A program made the translations under genes and the position numbers. Positions 16,609-24,831 of a DNA stretch of 64,000 nucleotides are shown piece by piece (the stretch's first letter is position 1; every line of letters starts with the position of its first letter). The DNA is from Flavobacterium lotistagni (GTDB lineage Bacteria > Bacteroidota > Bacteroidia > Flavobacteriales > Flavobacteriaceae), in contig NZ_JAAJBU010000003.1 of the NCBI RefSeq assembly GCF_011392125.1, forward strand, positions 248,001 through 312,000. Direction: 5' to 3'. The notes under the pieces are model-generated. The model did not search any database, was not told the DNA's origin, and worked only from the letters and a program-made list of their open reading frames with translations.

Positions 16609-18441
16609 TTATTCTAATTCTAAGATCAAAACCGATTTACTCTCAATCGAAATGTCATTTTTCAAATCGACGCTTTTGGAAGTAAAAATGTCTTTAGCGG
16701 TTTTATAATTTCCGATGCTTTCTTGGAAGCGGGCGGTTTTGAATGTTTGCGTTTTGTTGCTGTTATTGAGGACCACCATGACCGATTGCGAGTCGGTGTA
16801 ACGGAAGTACACGTACACATTGTTCTCAGGAATGTAGTGCTTCATTTTCCCGAAATGTACTGCCGTATTGGTTTTGCGCCAGTTGAACAGCCTCGAAGTG
16901 AAGTCGAAAAACTGGTTTTGTTCGGACGTTCTTCCGGCTTTGGTGAAAGCGTTGTTTTTGTCCCCGCTCCAGCCGCCTGGGAAATCACGACGGATGTCTG
17001 CATCGCCTTTGCTTTTGTCGCCTGCCATACCGATTTCTGAGCCGTAATACAATTGTGGAATACCGCGAACAGTGGCAATAAGCGCTAGTCCGAGTTGGTA
17101 TTTTTTGAAGTCGTTCTTGTAGATTTCGTTGAAGCGGTTCGTGTCATGATTTTCCAGAAATGTCATGATGTTGTTTGGATTCGGATAAAGGAAATCGTTC
17201 GTGAAATTGTCGTAAACTTTAATTAAGCCTTTGTCCCAAGCCGATTCGTCTTCATTGAAAACAGTTCCAACAGCATCATGTAGGGTAAAATCCATTACAC
17301 TCGGCAGGTAAGAATTATAGTTGTCAATTGCGCCAATTTTACTGTCTTTTTGCCAATAAGCCATTTGCGCTTGGTCGTGCATCCAAACTTCGCCGACTAT
17401 GTTAAAATACGGATACTCATCTAAGATGGCTTTGGTCCATTTGGAAATGCCGACTTTGTCGTTATAAGAATAAGTGTCGACGCGGAAGCCATCCAAATCA
17501 GCGTATTCAATCCACCAAATGGCGTTTTGCGTGAGATAATTTAGAAGCAACGGGTTAGATTGGTTCAAATCGGGCATCGAGCGCACGAACCAGCCGTCCA
17601 TACAGTTTTTGGCATCGATGGCCGAAGCGTTCGGGTCGAATTGTGTAGTCATGCGATAATTCGATTGTGAAAATCCAGGAAACTGATGAATCCAGTCGTA
17701 ACTCGGCAAATCCTTGTACATCCAATGCTCTGCGCCCCAGTGGTTGGTCACGTAATCCATAATCAGTTTCATGCCGCGCTGGTGCAGTTCGGATGATAAT
17801 TGCAGGTATTCTTCGTTGGTGCCGAAACGCGGATCGGTTTTATACACGTCCGATTGCCCGTAAGTATGATAGGAATATTTGGCGTCGTTGTCTTCACACA
17901 TCGGTGTTGGCCAAATTGCGGTAACGCCCAATTCTTTGAGATAATCGAGATGGTCGATCATGCCTTTGATATCGCCACCATGACGGCCTCCGGGATTGGC
18001 GCGGTCGCCTTTTTCAGTCACTGATTTGTTGCTGTCGTTGTTCGGGTTGCCGTTGGCGAAGCGGTCTGACATAATCAGGTAAATCACATCCGAAGCATCG
18101 TAGCCTTTGCGTAGCGCGGAATCTTTACGTCTGGTTTTGAGGCTGTAGTTTTTCGTGAAAACGTTTTTGCCATTTTTGAATGAGAAAACTAAATCCTGTG
18201 CGGGAACGTTTTGCGTATCGATAGTAACGAATAAATAATTCGGGTTTTCTGTTTTCTGAACATTTTTGATGACGATTCCGCTGGAAACCGAAACGGTATT
18301 CTGGGCAATGTTCTTGCCGTAGAATAGGATTTGCAATTCGGGGTTTTGCATTCCGGCGTACCAAAATGGTGGTTCGACTCGGTCGAGTTGACCGAAGACT
18401 AGGATTGGGATTAGCAGTAGGGTAAAAAGTAGTTTTTTCAT
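16609..18441 (-). CDS. GH13 neopullulanase/cyclomaltodextrinase-like enzyme (SusA-like)
   Basis: Predicted to cut maltodextrins, pullulan or cyclodextrins in the periplasm. The 610-residue protein has a signal peptide (MKKLLFTLLLIPILVFG), an N-terminal Ig-like cyclomaltodextrinase domain (about 20-105; VEPPFWYAGMQNPELQILFYG) and a GH13 barrel from VIYLIMSDRFANGNPNNDS. Catalytic residues: D322 in DGFRVDTYSYND, E351 in IVGEVWMHD, D433 in ENHDTNRF. The Ig domain plus barrel matches the Bacteroides SusA type. On the same strand as GH65 upstream, but a 570-bp spacer with a large hairpin and a dispersed element lies between. Confidence 0.93.
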   Translation of the reverse strand: MKKLLFTLLLIPILVFGQLDRVEPPFWYAGMQNPELQILFYGKNIAQNTVSVSSGIVIKNVQKTENPNYLFVTIDTQNVPAQDLVFSFKNGKNVFTKNYSLKTRRKDSALRKGYDASDVIYLIMSDRFANGNPNNDSNKSVTEKGDRANPGGRHGGDIKGMIDHLDYLKELGVTAIWPTPMCEDNDAKYSYHTYGQSDVYKTDPRFGTNEEYLQLSSELHQRGMKLIMDYVTNHWGAEHWMYKDLPSYDWIHQFPGFSQSNYRMTTQFDPNASAIDAKNCMDGWFVRSMPDLNQSNPLLLNYLTQNAIWWIEYADLDGFRVDTYSYNDKVGISKWTKAILDEYPYFNIVGEVWMHDQAQMAYWQKDSKIGAIDNYNSYLPSVMDFTLHDAVGTVFNEDESAWDKGLIKVYDNFTNDFLYPNPNNIMTFLENHDTNRFNEIYKNDFKKYQLGLALIATVRGIPQLYYGSEIGMAGDKSKGDADIRRDFPGGWSGDKNNAFTKAGRTSEQNQFFDFTSRLFNWRKTNTAVHFGKMKHYIPENNVYVYFRYTDSQSVMVVLNNSNKTQTFKTARFQESIGNYKTAKDIFTSKSVDLKNDISIESKSVLILELE

Positions 18442-18500
18442 AGTTGCGTTGTTGTTTGTTTCTTCTTTTGCCTCGCCGCAAAAGAAGCAAAAAGGCGTTA

Positions 18501-18631
18501 GCGGCGTATAAAATTGGCTAAAACTGAAACAAGCAAGCTAAAAGAAATTAACTCGCCTTCGGCTCAAACAGAATTTCTTTCTTAACGCTTGATTGTTTCA
18601 GTTTTTTAACGCCAACTTTATACTATGCCGC
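18501..18631. repeat. Large imperfect inverted repeat (about 130 nt hairpin)
   Basis: Arms pair in blocks: GCGGC with GCCGC, GTATAAAATTGGC with GCCAACTTTATAC (one mismatch), AAAACTGAAACAA with TTGTTTCAGTTTT, CAAGC with GCTTG, and AAAGAAATT with AATTTCTTT. The loop is about 22 nt around 18550-18571. The hairpin ends 60 bp upstream of the SusA-like gene. Confidence 0.85.
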
Positions 18632-18927
18632 ACTAAGCGGAAGTTTCTATTTTATTTTTGGCTCCTTCGTAGCGCCAAAAATCTACGCGAGGAAAAATCG
18701 TCTGAAAAAGAAAATTTGTCTACGCGTGGCCTTAATAAAATCAGCGTTAAGACCCGAGCCCAAAGGGCGAACTGAACGGATTTTTAGCTGATTTTGTGCA
18801 GCCTTGATTTTTGCTTCTTTACCTCACACGATTATTATTTTTCAGTTGTGTTCGGTGAATCTTCGATTTGTATCAAGACAAAAGAAGAAGCTCAAGTAAG
18901 AACGTCGTCTTCCGTTGAAGACTATAT
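18632..18927. other. Intergenic spacer between large hairpin and dispersed element B
   Basis: One open frame at 18593-18775 starts inside the hairpin arm and has no family resemblance. It looks like decayed repeat DNA. A small inverted repeat (GCTCCTTCGTAGCGCC then CTACGCGAG) is visible near 18661-18690. Confidence 0.5.
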
Positions 18928-19006
18928 GCGTTAGGGATGGCAGCGGCATCCTTTTGCGCCGGTGTTCGGCGTAAAAGATATAGCGGACAGCCCGCCCGTA
19001 ACGCCC
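18928..19006 (+). repeat. Dispersed structured element, copy B
   Basis: GCGTTAGGGATGGCAGCGGC, then a hairpin CTTTTGCGCCG / GTGTT / CGGCGTAAAAG (18951-18977; 11 bp with one G-T pair), then ATATAGCGGACAGCCCG and TAACGCCC. The outer ends also pair (GCGTTA with TAACGC). It ends 5 bp from the stop codon of the minus-strand GH65 gene. Confidence 0.88.
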
Positions 19007-19011
19007 AAAAA

Positions 19012-21318
19012 TTAAACCGTCACTAAATTATTCGGCTCGACCAAAACCTCTTTTCCGTTGACCACAACTTTGATTTCGTGATCGCCTTCGAGCACAAATT
19101 TCGTTTCATTCTGATGCACCGACACTTTTAAAATCTGGTGGCGGAAATTGATTTTGAACGAATAACCGTCCCACTGTTTCGGAATTCTGGGCGTGAAATG
19201 CAGCGTGTCGTTCTTGATGCGCATGCCGCCGAATCCTTCTACGATGCTCATCCAAGTGCCGGCCATCGAGGTGATGTGGCAGCCTTCTTCGACTTCTTTG
19301 TTGTAATCGTCCAAATCCAGGCGCGAGGTTCTTAAATAGAACGTGTAGGCCATGTCCATTTTGTCGAGTACTGCCGCCTGGATCGAGTGTACACAAGGCG
19401 AGAGTGAACTTTCGTGTACGGTGAACGGCTCGTAGAAATCGAAATGTTTCTCGAGTTGTTCTTTGGTGAAATGGTCTTCGAAGAAATAGAATCCTTGCAA
19501 AGTGTCGGCTTGTTTGATGTAGGGTGAACGCAGCACGCGGTCCCAGCTCCATTTTTGGTTAATCGGGCGTTGCGATTTGTCGAGGTCTTTCACCGGAACT
19601 AAATCTTTGTCGAGGAAACCGTCTTGTTGCAGGTAAATGCCGAGTTCCTGCGAATAAGGGAAATACATATTACCCGAAACTTTTTTCCACTCGGCGATTT
19701 CGGCATCGGATAGTTTGACTTTTTCGATGATGCGCTTGTGGTCGGCAGCGTATTCTGCGGCGACTTTCTGGATCTGCTCAGCGGCGTAATCGATGCACCA
19801 TTTCGCGATATAGTTCGTGTACCAGTTGTTATTGACGTTGTTCTCGTATTCGTTCGGCCCGGTCACGCCTAAAATGACGTACTGGTTTTTTTGCTTGGAG
19901 AACGACGCTCTTTGATGCCAAAAACGTGCAATCCCGATTAAAACTTCTAGGCCTTTTTCAGGAATGTAGCTGTAATCGCCGGTGTAGCGATGGTAATTGT
20001 AAATCGCAAAAGCAATCGCCCCGTTGCGGTGGATTTCCTCGTGGGTGATTTCCCATTCGTTGTGGCATTCCTCGCCGTTCATGGTCACCATCGGATACAA
20101 AGCCGCGCCGTTTTTAAATCCGAGATTGTTCTGGGCATTCTCGATCGCTTTGTCGAGTTGATTGTAGCGATAAGTCAGTAGGTTTCTGGCTACTTGTTGG
20201 TCTTTGGTCGCCATATAGAACGGGATGCAATACGCTTCGGTGTCCCAATAAGTGGAGCCTCCGTATTTTTCTCCGGTGAAGCCTTTCGGGCCGATGTTCA
20301 GGCGCGAGTCTTTTCCGGAATAAGTTTGGTTGAGTTGGAAAATATTGAAGCGGATGCCTTGCTGGGCTTTTACGTCGCCTTCGATGGTGATGTCTGACAT
20401 TTCCCAGATTTTGGCCCAGGCGTTTTTTTGTTGCTCCAGTAGTTTTTCGTAGCCGAGCTGCGACGCGGTTGCGATGACTTTTTCAGCCGCCGCCAGCGTG
20501 TTCTCATGGTTCATCGATACGGTGTAGCCGCCGATTTTCTCTATCGATGAAGTTGTATTTTGAGCCACATTCACCGAGTAAGTGAATTGGATTTTTTCGT
20601 TGTTAGATTCGACGTTTTCCGGATTTAGGGTCGCGTTCTGGCCGTTGAGCCAAATCGTATTGTGCATAAACGTCGTTGCGATGAAATGCGTTTTGAAAGT
20701 GCGCGCGGTCACAAAAGCCGAATTCTGGCTGTGCTTCACCTCGAGCGGTTCCCAGAATTTTTCTTCCCAGTTGGCGTCTTCGTTGCTTACGCCGGCATCG
20801 ACATAAGGTTTGTAAGCAATGGTAGCATCTTTATTAATAGGAGTGATTTCGTAGCGGATGATTCCGGATTCATCAAGATCCATACAAAGGAAACGACGGA
20901 TGTCTGCGCGAATTTGGGTGCCGTTTTTCAAGGTGGCCTCGAACGAGCGATGGTACCAGCCTTCTTTCATATTGAGCTCGCGACGGAAATGCGACACTTG
21001 TGTACAAGCGTGCAAATCGAAAGCTTCTCCGTTGATTTCGATATCGATTCCAATCCAGTTTGGGGCGTTGAGTACTTTGGCGAAATACTCTGGATAACCG
21101 TTTTTCCACCAGCCCACTTTGGTTTTGTCGGGGTAATACACACCGGCGATATAACTTCCTTGGAAAGTCTCTCCGGTGTAGTGCTCTTCAAAATTGGCGC
21201 GTTGCCCCATGGCTCCGTTGCCGATACTGAAAAGGCTTTCAGACGATTTTACTCTTTCGGCATCAAATCCTTCTTCGATAATAGACCAATTGTCTGCTTT
21301 GATATAATCCTGATTCAT
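19012..21318 (-). CDS. GH65 family phosphorylase, probably maltose phosphorylase
   Basis: Predicted to split maltose with phosphate into glucose and beta-glucose-1-phosphate in the cytoplasm. 768 residues, no signal peptide. The N-terminal beta-sandwich has FSIGNGAMGQRANFEE, and the (alpha/alpha)6 barrel has GGSTYWDTEAYCIPFY. EWEITHEEIHRNGA (about 420-434) and TGPNEYENNVNNNWYTN follow; the Glu in GPNEY, E490, aligns with the general acid of GH65 phosphorylases. GH65 also includes trehalose and kojibiose phosphorylases. The maltose assignment rests on the neighbours (beta-PGM 57 bp upstream, MFS carrier, GH13/GH31 enzymes). Confidence 0.9.
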   Translation of the reverse strand: MNQDYIKADNWSIIEEGFDAERVKSSESLFSIGNGAMGQRANFEEHYTGETFQGSYIAGVYYPDKTKVGWWKNGYPEYFAKVLNAPNWIGIDIEINGEAFDLHACTQVSHFRRELNMKEGWYHRSFEATLKNGTQIRADIRRFLCMDLDESGIIRYEITPINKDATIAYKPYVDAGVSNEDANWEEKFWEPLEVKHSQNSAFVTARTFKTHFIATTFMHNTIWLNGQNATLNPENVESNNEKIQFTYSVNVAQNTTSSIEKIGGYTVSMNHENTLAAAEKVIATASQLGYEKLLEQQKNAWAKIWEMSDITIEGDVKAQQGIRFNIFQLNQTYSGKDSRLNIGPKGFTGEKYGGSTYWDTEAYCIPFYMATKDQQVARNLLTYRYNQLDKAIENAQNNLGFKNGAALYPMVTMNGEECHNEWEITHEEIHRNGAIAFAIYNYHRYTGDYSYIPEKGLEVLIGIARFWHQRASFSKQKNQYVILGVTGPNEYENNVNNNWYTNYIAKWCIDYAAEQIQKVAAEYAADHKRIIEKVKLSDAEIAEWKKVSGNMYFPYSQELGIYLQQDGFLDKDLVPVKDLDKSQRPINQKWSWDRVLRSPYIKQADTLQGFYFFEDHFTKEQLEKHFDFYEPFTVHESSLSPCVHSIQAAVLDKMDMAYTFYLRTSRLDLDDYNKEVEEGCHITSMAGTWMSIVEGFGGMRIKNDTLHFTPRIPKQWDGYSFKINFRHQILKVSVHQNETKFVLEGDHEIKVVVNGKEVLVEPNNLVTV

Positions 21319-21375
21319 TTTTTTGATTTTTCAATTAGTGACATGCTAAGGCCGAAACCTTATTCTTTTCGTTTT

Positions 21376-22032
21376 TTATTTTTTGATTAATGATTCGATG
21401 AAATGGAGATCCATGAACGTGAAGTCTCTGAAAATGTAATTTGCTTCATGCAAGATTTGCGCGTCGCCGATACCGATGCTTGTCATGCCTGCAATATTCG
21501 CTGCCTGAATACCGGCCTCTGAATCTTCAAACACAAAAGATTGTGCGTTCTCAATACCGAGTTTTTGAGCCGCTTGCAGGAAAACTTCCGGATCGGGTTT
21601 GGCGTTGCTCACATCGTTGCCGTCGATAATGACCTCGAAATAACGCAGGATGCCTGTTTTCTCTAGAATCGGTCTTGCGTTTTTACTGGCTGATCCGAGT
21701 GCAATGCCTTGATTGTGCTCTTTTAAATACTCAAGCACTGGCATTACTCCGGGCAAGATTTCGCTATAATCCATATTCACTAAATAGGACAGATAGTCTT
21801 CGTTTTTCTGCTTCAGCCATTGGTCTTTTTCGACTTGTGAAGCATCGATGTTGCCGAGTTCTAAGATGATGTCTAAAGAGCGGACCCGGCTCACACCTTT
21901 TAATTTTTCGTTATGTTCTGGGGTAAATTCGATCCCGAGCTGACTGGCAATTTTCTGCCAAGCCAAAAAATGGTATTTCGCAGTATCTACGATCACGCCG
22001 TCGAGGTCGAATATGAATGCTTTTTTGTTCAT
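21376..22032 (-). CDS. pgmB: Beta-phosphoglucomutase
   Basis: Converts beta-glucose-1-phosphate, the product of inverting GH65 phosphorolysis, to glucose-6-phosphate. A 218-residue HAD-superfamily protein: nucleophile D9 and acid/base D11 in FDLDGVIVDTAKYHF, cap-domain KLKGVSRVRSLDIIL near 44 with the substrate-contacting Arg, GSASKNA near 114, and FEDSEAGIQAANIAGM near 167 for Mg binding. Starts 10 bp after the MFS transporter gene ends; the phosphorylase gene follows. Confidence 0.95.
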   Translation of the reverse strand: MNKKAFIFDLDGVIVDTAKYHFLAWQKIASQLGIEFTPEHNEKLKGVSRVRSLDIILELGNIDASQVEKDQWLKQKNEDYLSYLVNMDYSEILPGVMPVLEYLKEHNQGIALGSASKNARPILEKTGILRYFEVIIDGNDVSNAKPDPEVFLQAAQKLGIENAQSFVFEDSEAGIQAANIAGMTSIGIGDAQILHEANYIFRDFTFMDLHFIESLIKK

Positions 22033-22042
22033 TGAGGCAGGT

Positions 22043-23401
22043 TTATCCTTTAATAACTTTTGGGTCGGTAATTAAGAAGTTGCTTAAACCGGCAATCACG
22101 AGTGAAGTTCCGGCCAGTAACATCGGGGCAATGGCACCGCTACCAAATATCTTCGAGAGTAGATTTACTCCGCCAAGTGCAGCGATAATCTGAGGAATTA
22201 CAATAAACATGTTGAACAAGCCCATCATGAGTCCCATTTTGTTTTCGTCTACAGAACTTGACAACATTGCATAAGGCATCGAGAGAATACTTCCCCAAGA
22301 AAACCCGATTAATATAAAGGACAAGTTCAAATAAGATGGGTCGGGAATAAAACTCATGCTGATAAATCCTAAACCACCTGAAATGAGCGAGAACATGTGA
22401 ACGTATTTTCTGTTGATTTTGATTTTTGCCGAATAGAAAGTGAGCAATAGTGCAAAAGCCATCGAAGAAAGTCCGTATAATCCCATCGCTGAACCTACTG
22501 AATCCGAAGCCGATTGAAAGGCGGCATTGAGCTCGTCAAATTTGATTTTTTGCGCAACATCGGCCAGGTCAAAATCTTTTTGCAAAGGAGCAGGTGCTTT
22601 GAACACATGTTCTGTCAGTGCCGGAGTAGCCATACTCCACATGGTAAAAAAAGCGAACCAACTGAAAAACTGGATGATGCCCAATTTAAGCATCGTGCCG
22701 GTCATAGATTGGTAGGCTTCTTTTATATCTGAGAAAAAATTGGTGTTCTTTTTTTTGTTTTTGAATGCTTCAAGGTCGGAAGGCGGATATTCTTTGGTAG
22801 TAAGTACAGTATAAAGAATACTGATTAAAAAAACCAGTGCGCCGATACCAAAAGCGACTTTTACATTTTCTGGAATGACATTCAAATCTGAAGTTTCTGA
22901 AAAGCCTAGTTTTTTAACCAACCATGGCAAGTTAGAAGCTACCCAAGTACCGATTCCGATAATGAGTGTTTGCAGAATAAATCCGTAAGAGCGTTGTTCG
23001 TCTGGAAGTTTGTCGGCAACCAATGCCCTAAACGGCTCCATACTAATGTTGATTGAGGCGTCAAGAATCCAGAGGAATCCTGCAGCAATCCATAAAGTTG
23101 AAGAATACGGAACGAAAAACAGCGCAAACGAACTCAGGATGGCACCCAAAAGAAAATAAGGCTTTCTTCGCCCGAGTTTGGCCGACCAAGTGTGGTCGCT
23201 TAAATAACCGATGATGGGTTGGACGATAAGCCCAGTGAGCGGCGCAGCAATCCAAAGCCCGGGAATGTCGTGCGGCTCGGCACCTAAAGTTTGAAAAATT
23301 CTGGACATGTAGCCGCCTTGCAGGGCGAAACCGAACTGGATTCCTAGAAACCCGAAACTCATGTTCCAGATTTGCCAGAAACTTAATTTACGCTTTTCCA
23401 T
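22043..23401 (-). CDS. MFS sugar transporter, probably maltose/proton symporter
   Basis: Inner-membrane carrier of the major facilitator superfamily, 452 residues with about 12 hydrophobic helices. IIGYLSDHTWSAKLGRRKPYFLLG (about 63-86) is the family loop 2-3 motif with the GRR/RP signature of the SLC45/glycoside-cation relatives. First gene of the operon carrier-pgmB-GH65, which suggests import of maltose or maltodextrin for phosphorolysis. The upstream leader contains a 7-bp perfect inverted repeat and the 19-bp sequence shared with the susC leader. Confidence 0.88.
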   Translation of the reverse strand: MEKRKLSFWQIWNMSFGFLGIQFGFALQGGYMSRIFQTLGAEPHDIPGLWIAAPLTGLIVQPIIGYLSDHTWSAKLGRRKPYFLLGAILSSFALFFVPYSSTLWIAAGFLWILDASINISMEPFRALVADKLPDEQRSYGFILQTLIIGIGTWVASNLPWLVKKLGFSETSDLNVIPENVKVAFGIGALVFLISILYTVLTTKEYPPSDLEAFKNKKKNTNFFSDIKEAYQSMTGTMLKLGIIQFFSWFAFFTMWSMATPALTEHVFKAPAPLQKDFDLADVAQKIKFDELNAAFQSASDSVGSAMGLYGLSSMAFALLLTFYSAKIKINRKYVHMFSLISGGLGFISMSFIPDPSYLNLSFILIGFSWGSILSMPYAMLSSSVDENKMGLMMGLFNMFIVIPQIIAALGGVNLLSKIFGSGAIAPMLLAGTSLVIAGLSNFLITDPKVIKG

Positions 23402-23425
23402 TATCGTAATTTAAAGATTCAATAC

Positions 23426-23444
23426 GATAAGCGCTTTGCTTATC
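23426..23444. repeat. Inverted repeat in the MFS transporter leader
   Basis: GATAAGC, 5-nt spacer, GCTTATC, 25 bp upstream of the ATG. It could be a small leader hairpin or an operator half-pair; AAGCGCTT inside is itself a palindrome. Confidence 0.5.
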
Positions 23445-23459
23445 AAAACTTACTATTAT

Positions 23460-23478
23460 TTTCGAAGTAAAGTATAAG
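23460..23478. promoter_or_regulatory. 19-bp motif shared with the susC leader, copy 1
   Basis: TTTCGAAGTAAAGTATAAG, identical at 24779-24797. Here it lies 58 bp upstream of the MFS transporter ATG, in opposite orientation relative to the gene compared with the susC copy. Candidate regulator-binding site shared by both arms of the starch locus. Confidence 0.5.
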
Positions 23479-23574
23479 TTCTGATAAATCGGCTGTAAAT
23501 ATAGGTTATTTTTCTTTTCAACAAAGAAATCCTAAAAATTATCGATAAACAACGCGTTGAAATTTAAGCTGAAA

Positions 23575-24603
23575 TTATTGCAGTGGCGGCGTAGATTCGC
23601 GCAGCACCAAATGCGTTTCGATGACTTCGGTTTTGTATTGTTCGTCTTCTTCGTCTTCGGCTTCCAATCTTTCAATGAGCATCTGTGCGGCCTTGTTGCC
23701 CATCTTGATTCCGTTCTGACTTACCGTGGTAATGCTAGGCGAGGAGTAGGTAGAAATGATTCCGTCAGTGAAGCCAATCACGGCGAGGTCTTCGGGAACT
23801 TTTAGTCCTAATTTTTTAGCGGTTTTGATGGCGGTTACGGCGAACAATTCATTCACAGCAAAAATAGAATCGAGCGATTGGGTAGCGATAAGTTTCTCGA
23901 TTTGATCGGCACAATTATCAATGTCTTCGATTTTGACGATGCGATTTTCCTCGACTACAATGCCACTGCTTTTAAGTGCTTTGAGATAGCCTTCGGTTCT
24001 TAGTTTTCCTACACTGACGTAATCCACAGTGGTAATTAATCCGATTTTCTCGAAACCGTTGTTAATCAAATCTTGAACGGCTTGATACGCAGCCAGACTA
24101 TCGTCGATAATCACTTTGTCGCAAAGAATGTCGTTGGTCACGCGGTCGAACATCACCACAGGCATTCCCTGATTGATGACCTCACTGATATGGTGAAAAT
24201 CTTTTTTGAGCTGGGTTTCTTTGGAAAGCGACATGATAAATCCGTCGATACTGCCGTTGGCGAGCATTTCCATGTTGATGACTTCTTTGTCGAAAGACTC
24301 ATCGGATAAACAGACAATTACGTTGTAGCCGCGTTCGTTGGCAATGTGCTCAATACCGCTGATGACCGTTGCAAAAAAATGATGCACAATTTCTGGGATG
24401 ATAATGCCAATGGTCTTGGTCTTCTTATTTTTTAGACTCAGCGCAATGAGGTTGGGCTTATAATTATAAAGTTTGGCGAACGCTTGGACTTTTTGACGGG
24501 TGTCTTCGCTGATTTCAGGGCTGTCGCGCAAGGATTTGGATACGGTAGAAATGGAAACATCGAGTTCTTTGGCGATTTGTTTCAGGGTGACTTTTCTTTT
24601 CAT
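23575..24603 (-). CDS. LacI-family transcriptional regulator of the maltodextrin locus
   Basis: A 342-residue DNA-binding repressor or activator. The N-terminal helix-turn-helix is VTLKQIAKELDVSISTVSKSLRD (residues 5-27), followed by the hinge-helix region PNLIALSLKNKKTKTIGIIIPE and a periplasmic-binding-protein-like sugar domain. It lies between the transporter operon (same strand) and the divergent susC operon, the usual place for a dedicated regulator. Palindromes in the 228-bp gap to susC are likely operators. The effector is probably maltose or a phosphorylated sugar, not provable here. Confidence 0.93.
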   Translation of the reverse strand: MKRKVTLKQIAKELDVSISTVSKSLRDSPEISEDTRQKVQAFAKLYNYKPNLIALSLKNKKTKTIGIIIPEIVHHFFATVISGIEHIANERGYNVIVCLSDESFDKEVINMEMLANGSIDGFIMSLSKETQLKKDFHHISEVINQGMPVVMFDRVTNDILCDKVIIDDSLAAYQAVQDLINNGFEKIGLITTVDYVSVGKLRTEGYLKALKSSGIVVEENRIVKIEDIDNCADQIEKLIATQSLDSIFAVNELFAVTAIKTAKKLGLKVPEDLAVIGFTDGIISTYSSPSITTVSQNGIKMGNKAAQMLIERLEAEDEEDEQYKTEVIETHLVLRESTPPLQ

Positions 24604-24693
24604 GTGGGCCCAAAAGGTAAATGTGGTTTTCTGAATAAAGATAATTTTATTTTTGGTTAATGGAAATTTTATACTTAAAAAATTAATACAACT

Positions 24694-24722
24694 CGAAAGT
24701 TTTCAACACGAAAACGTTTTCG
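24694..24722. promoter_or_regulatory. Predicted LacI-type operator pair
   Basis: A perfect 14-bp palindrome with central CG, CGAAAACGTTTTCG (24709-24722), is preceded by a shorter relative, CGAAAGTTTTC (24694-24704). Both lie between the LacI gene and susC. Central-CG palindromes of this form are typical LacI-family operators. Confidence 0.7.
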
Positions 24723-24778
24723 ACCTACAATTAACAAGCGTTAGTCATGGAAAACGAAAAATTTACTTAAATTTAACG

Positions 24779-24797
24779 TTTCGAAGTAAAGTATAAG
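24779..24797. promoter_or_regulatory. 19-bp motif shared with the MFS transporter leader, copy 2
   Basis: TTTCGAAGTAAAGTATAAG, identical to 23460-23478; the next bases also match in three of four positions (CTC versus TTC after G). It lies 34 bp upstream of the susC ATG. Confidence 0.5.
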
Positions 24798-24831
24798 CTC
24801 AAAAAACGAAACTCTAACTTAAACAAAATGT

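Noticed and set aside
16106..16615. ATTATTCT direct repeats as a firm target-site duplication
   Set aside because: The left copy is 8 bp away from the terminal repeat while the right copy is 1 bp away, and 8-bp matches in A/T-rich DNA arise by chance; kept only as a possibility.
18593..18775. 60-codon open frame in the spacer upstream of the SusA-like gene
   Set aside because: It begins inside the arm of the large inverted repeat, has low-complexity basic composition and no start signal or family match.
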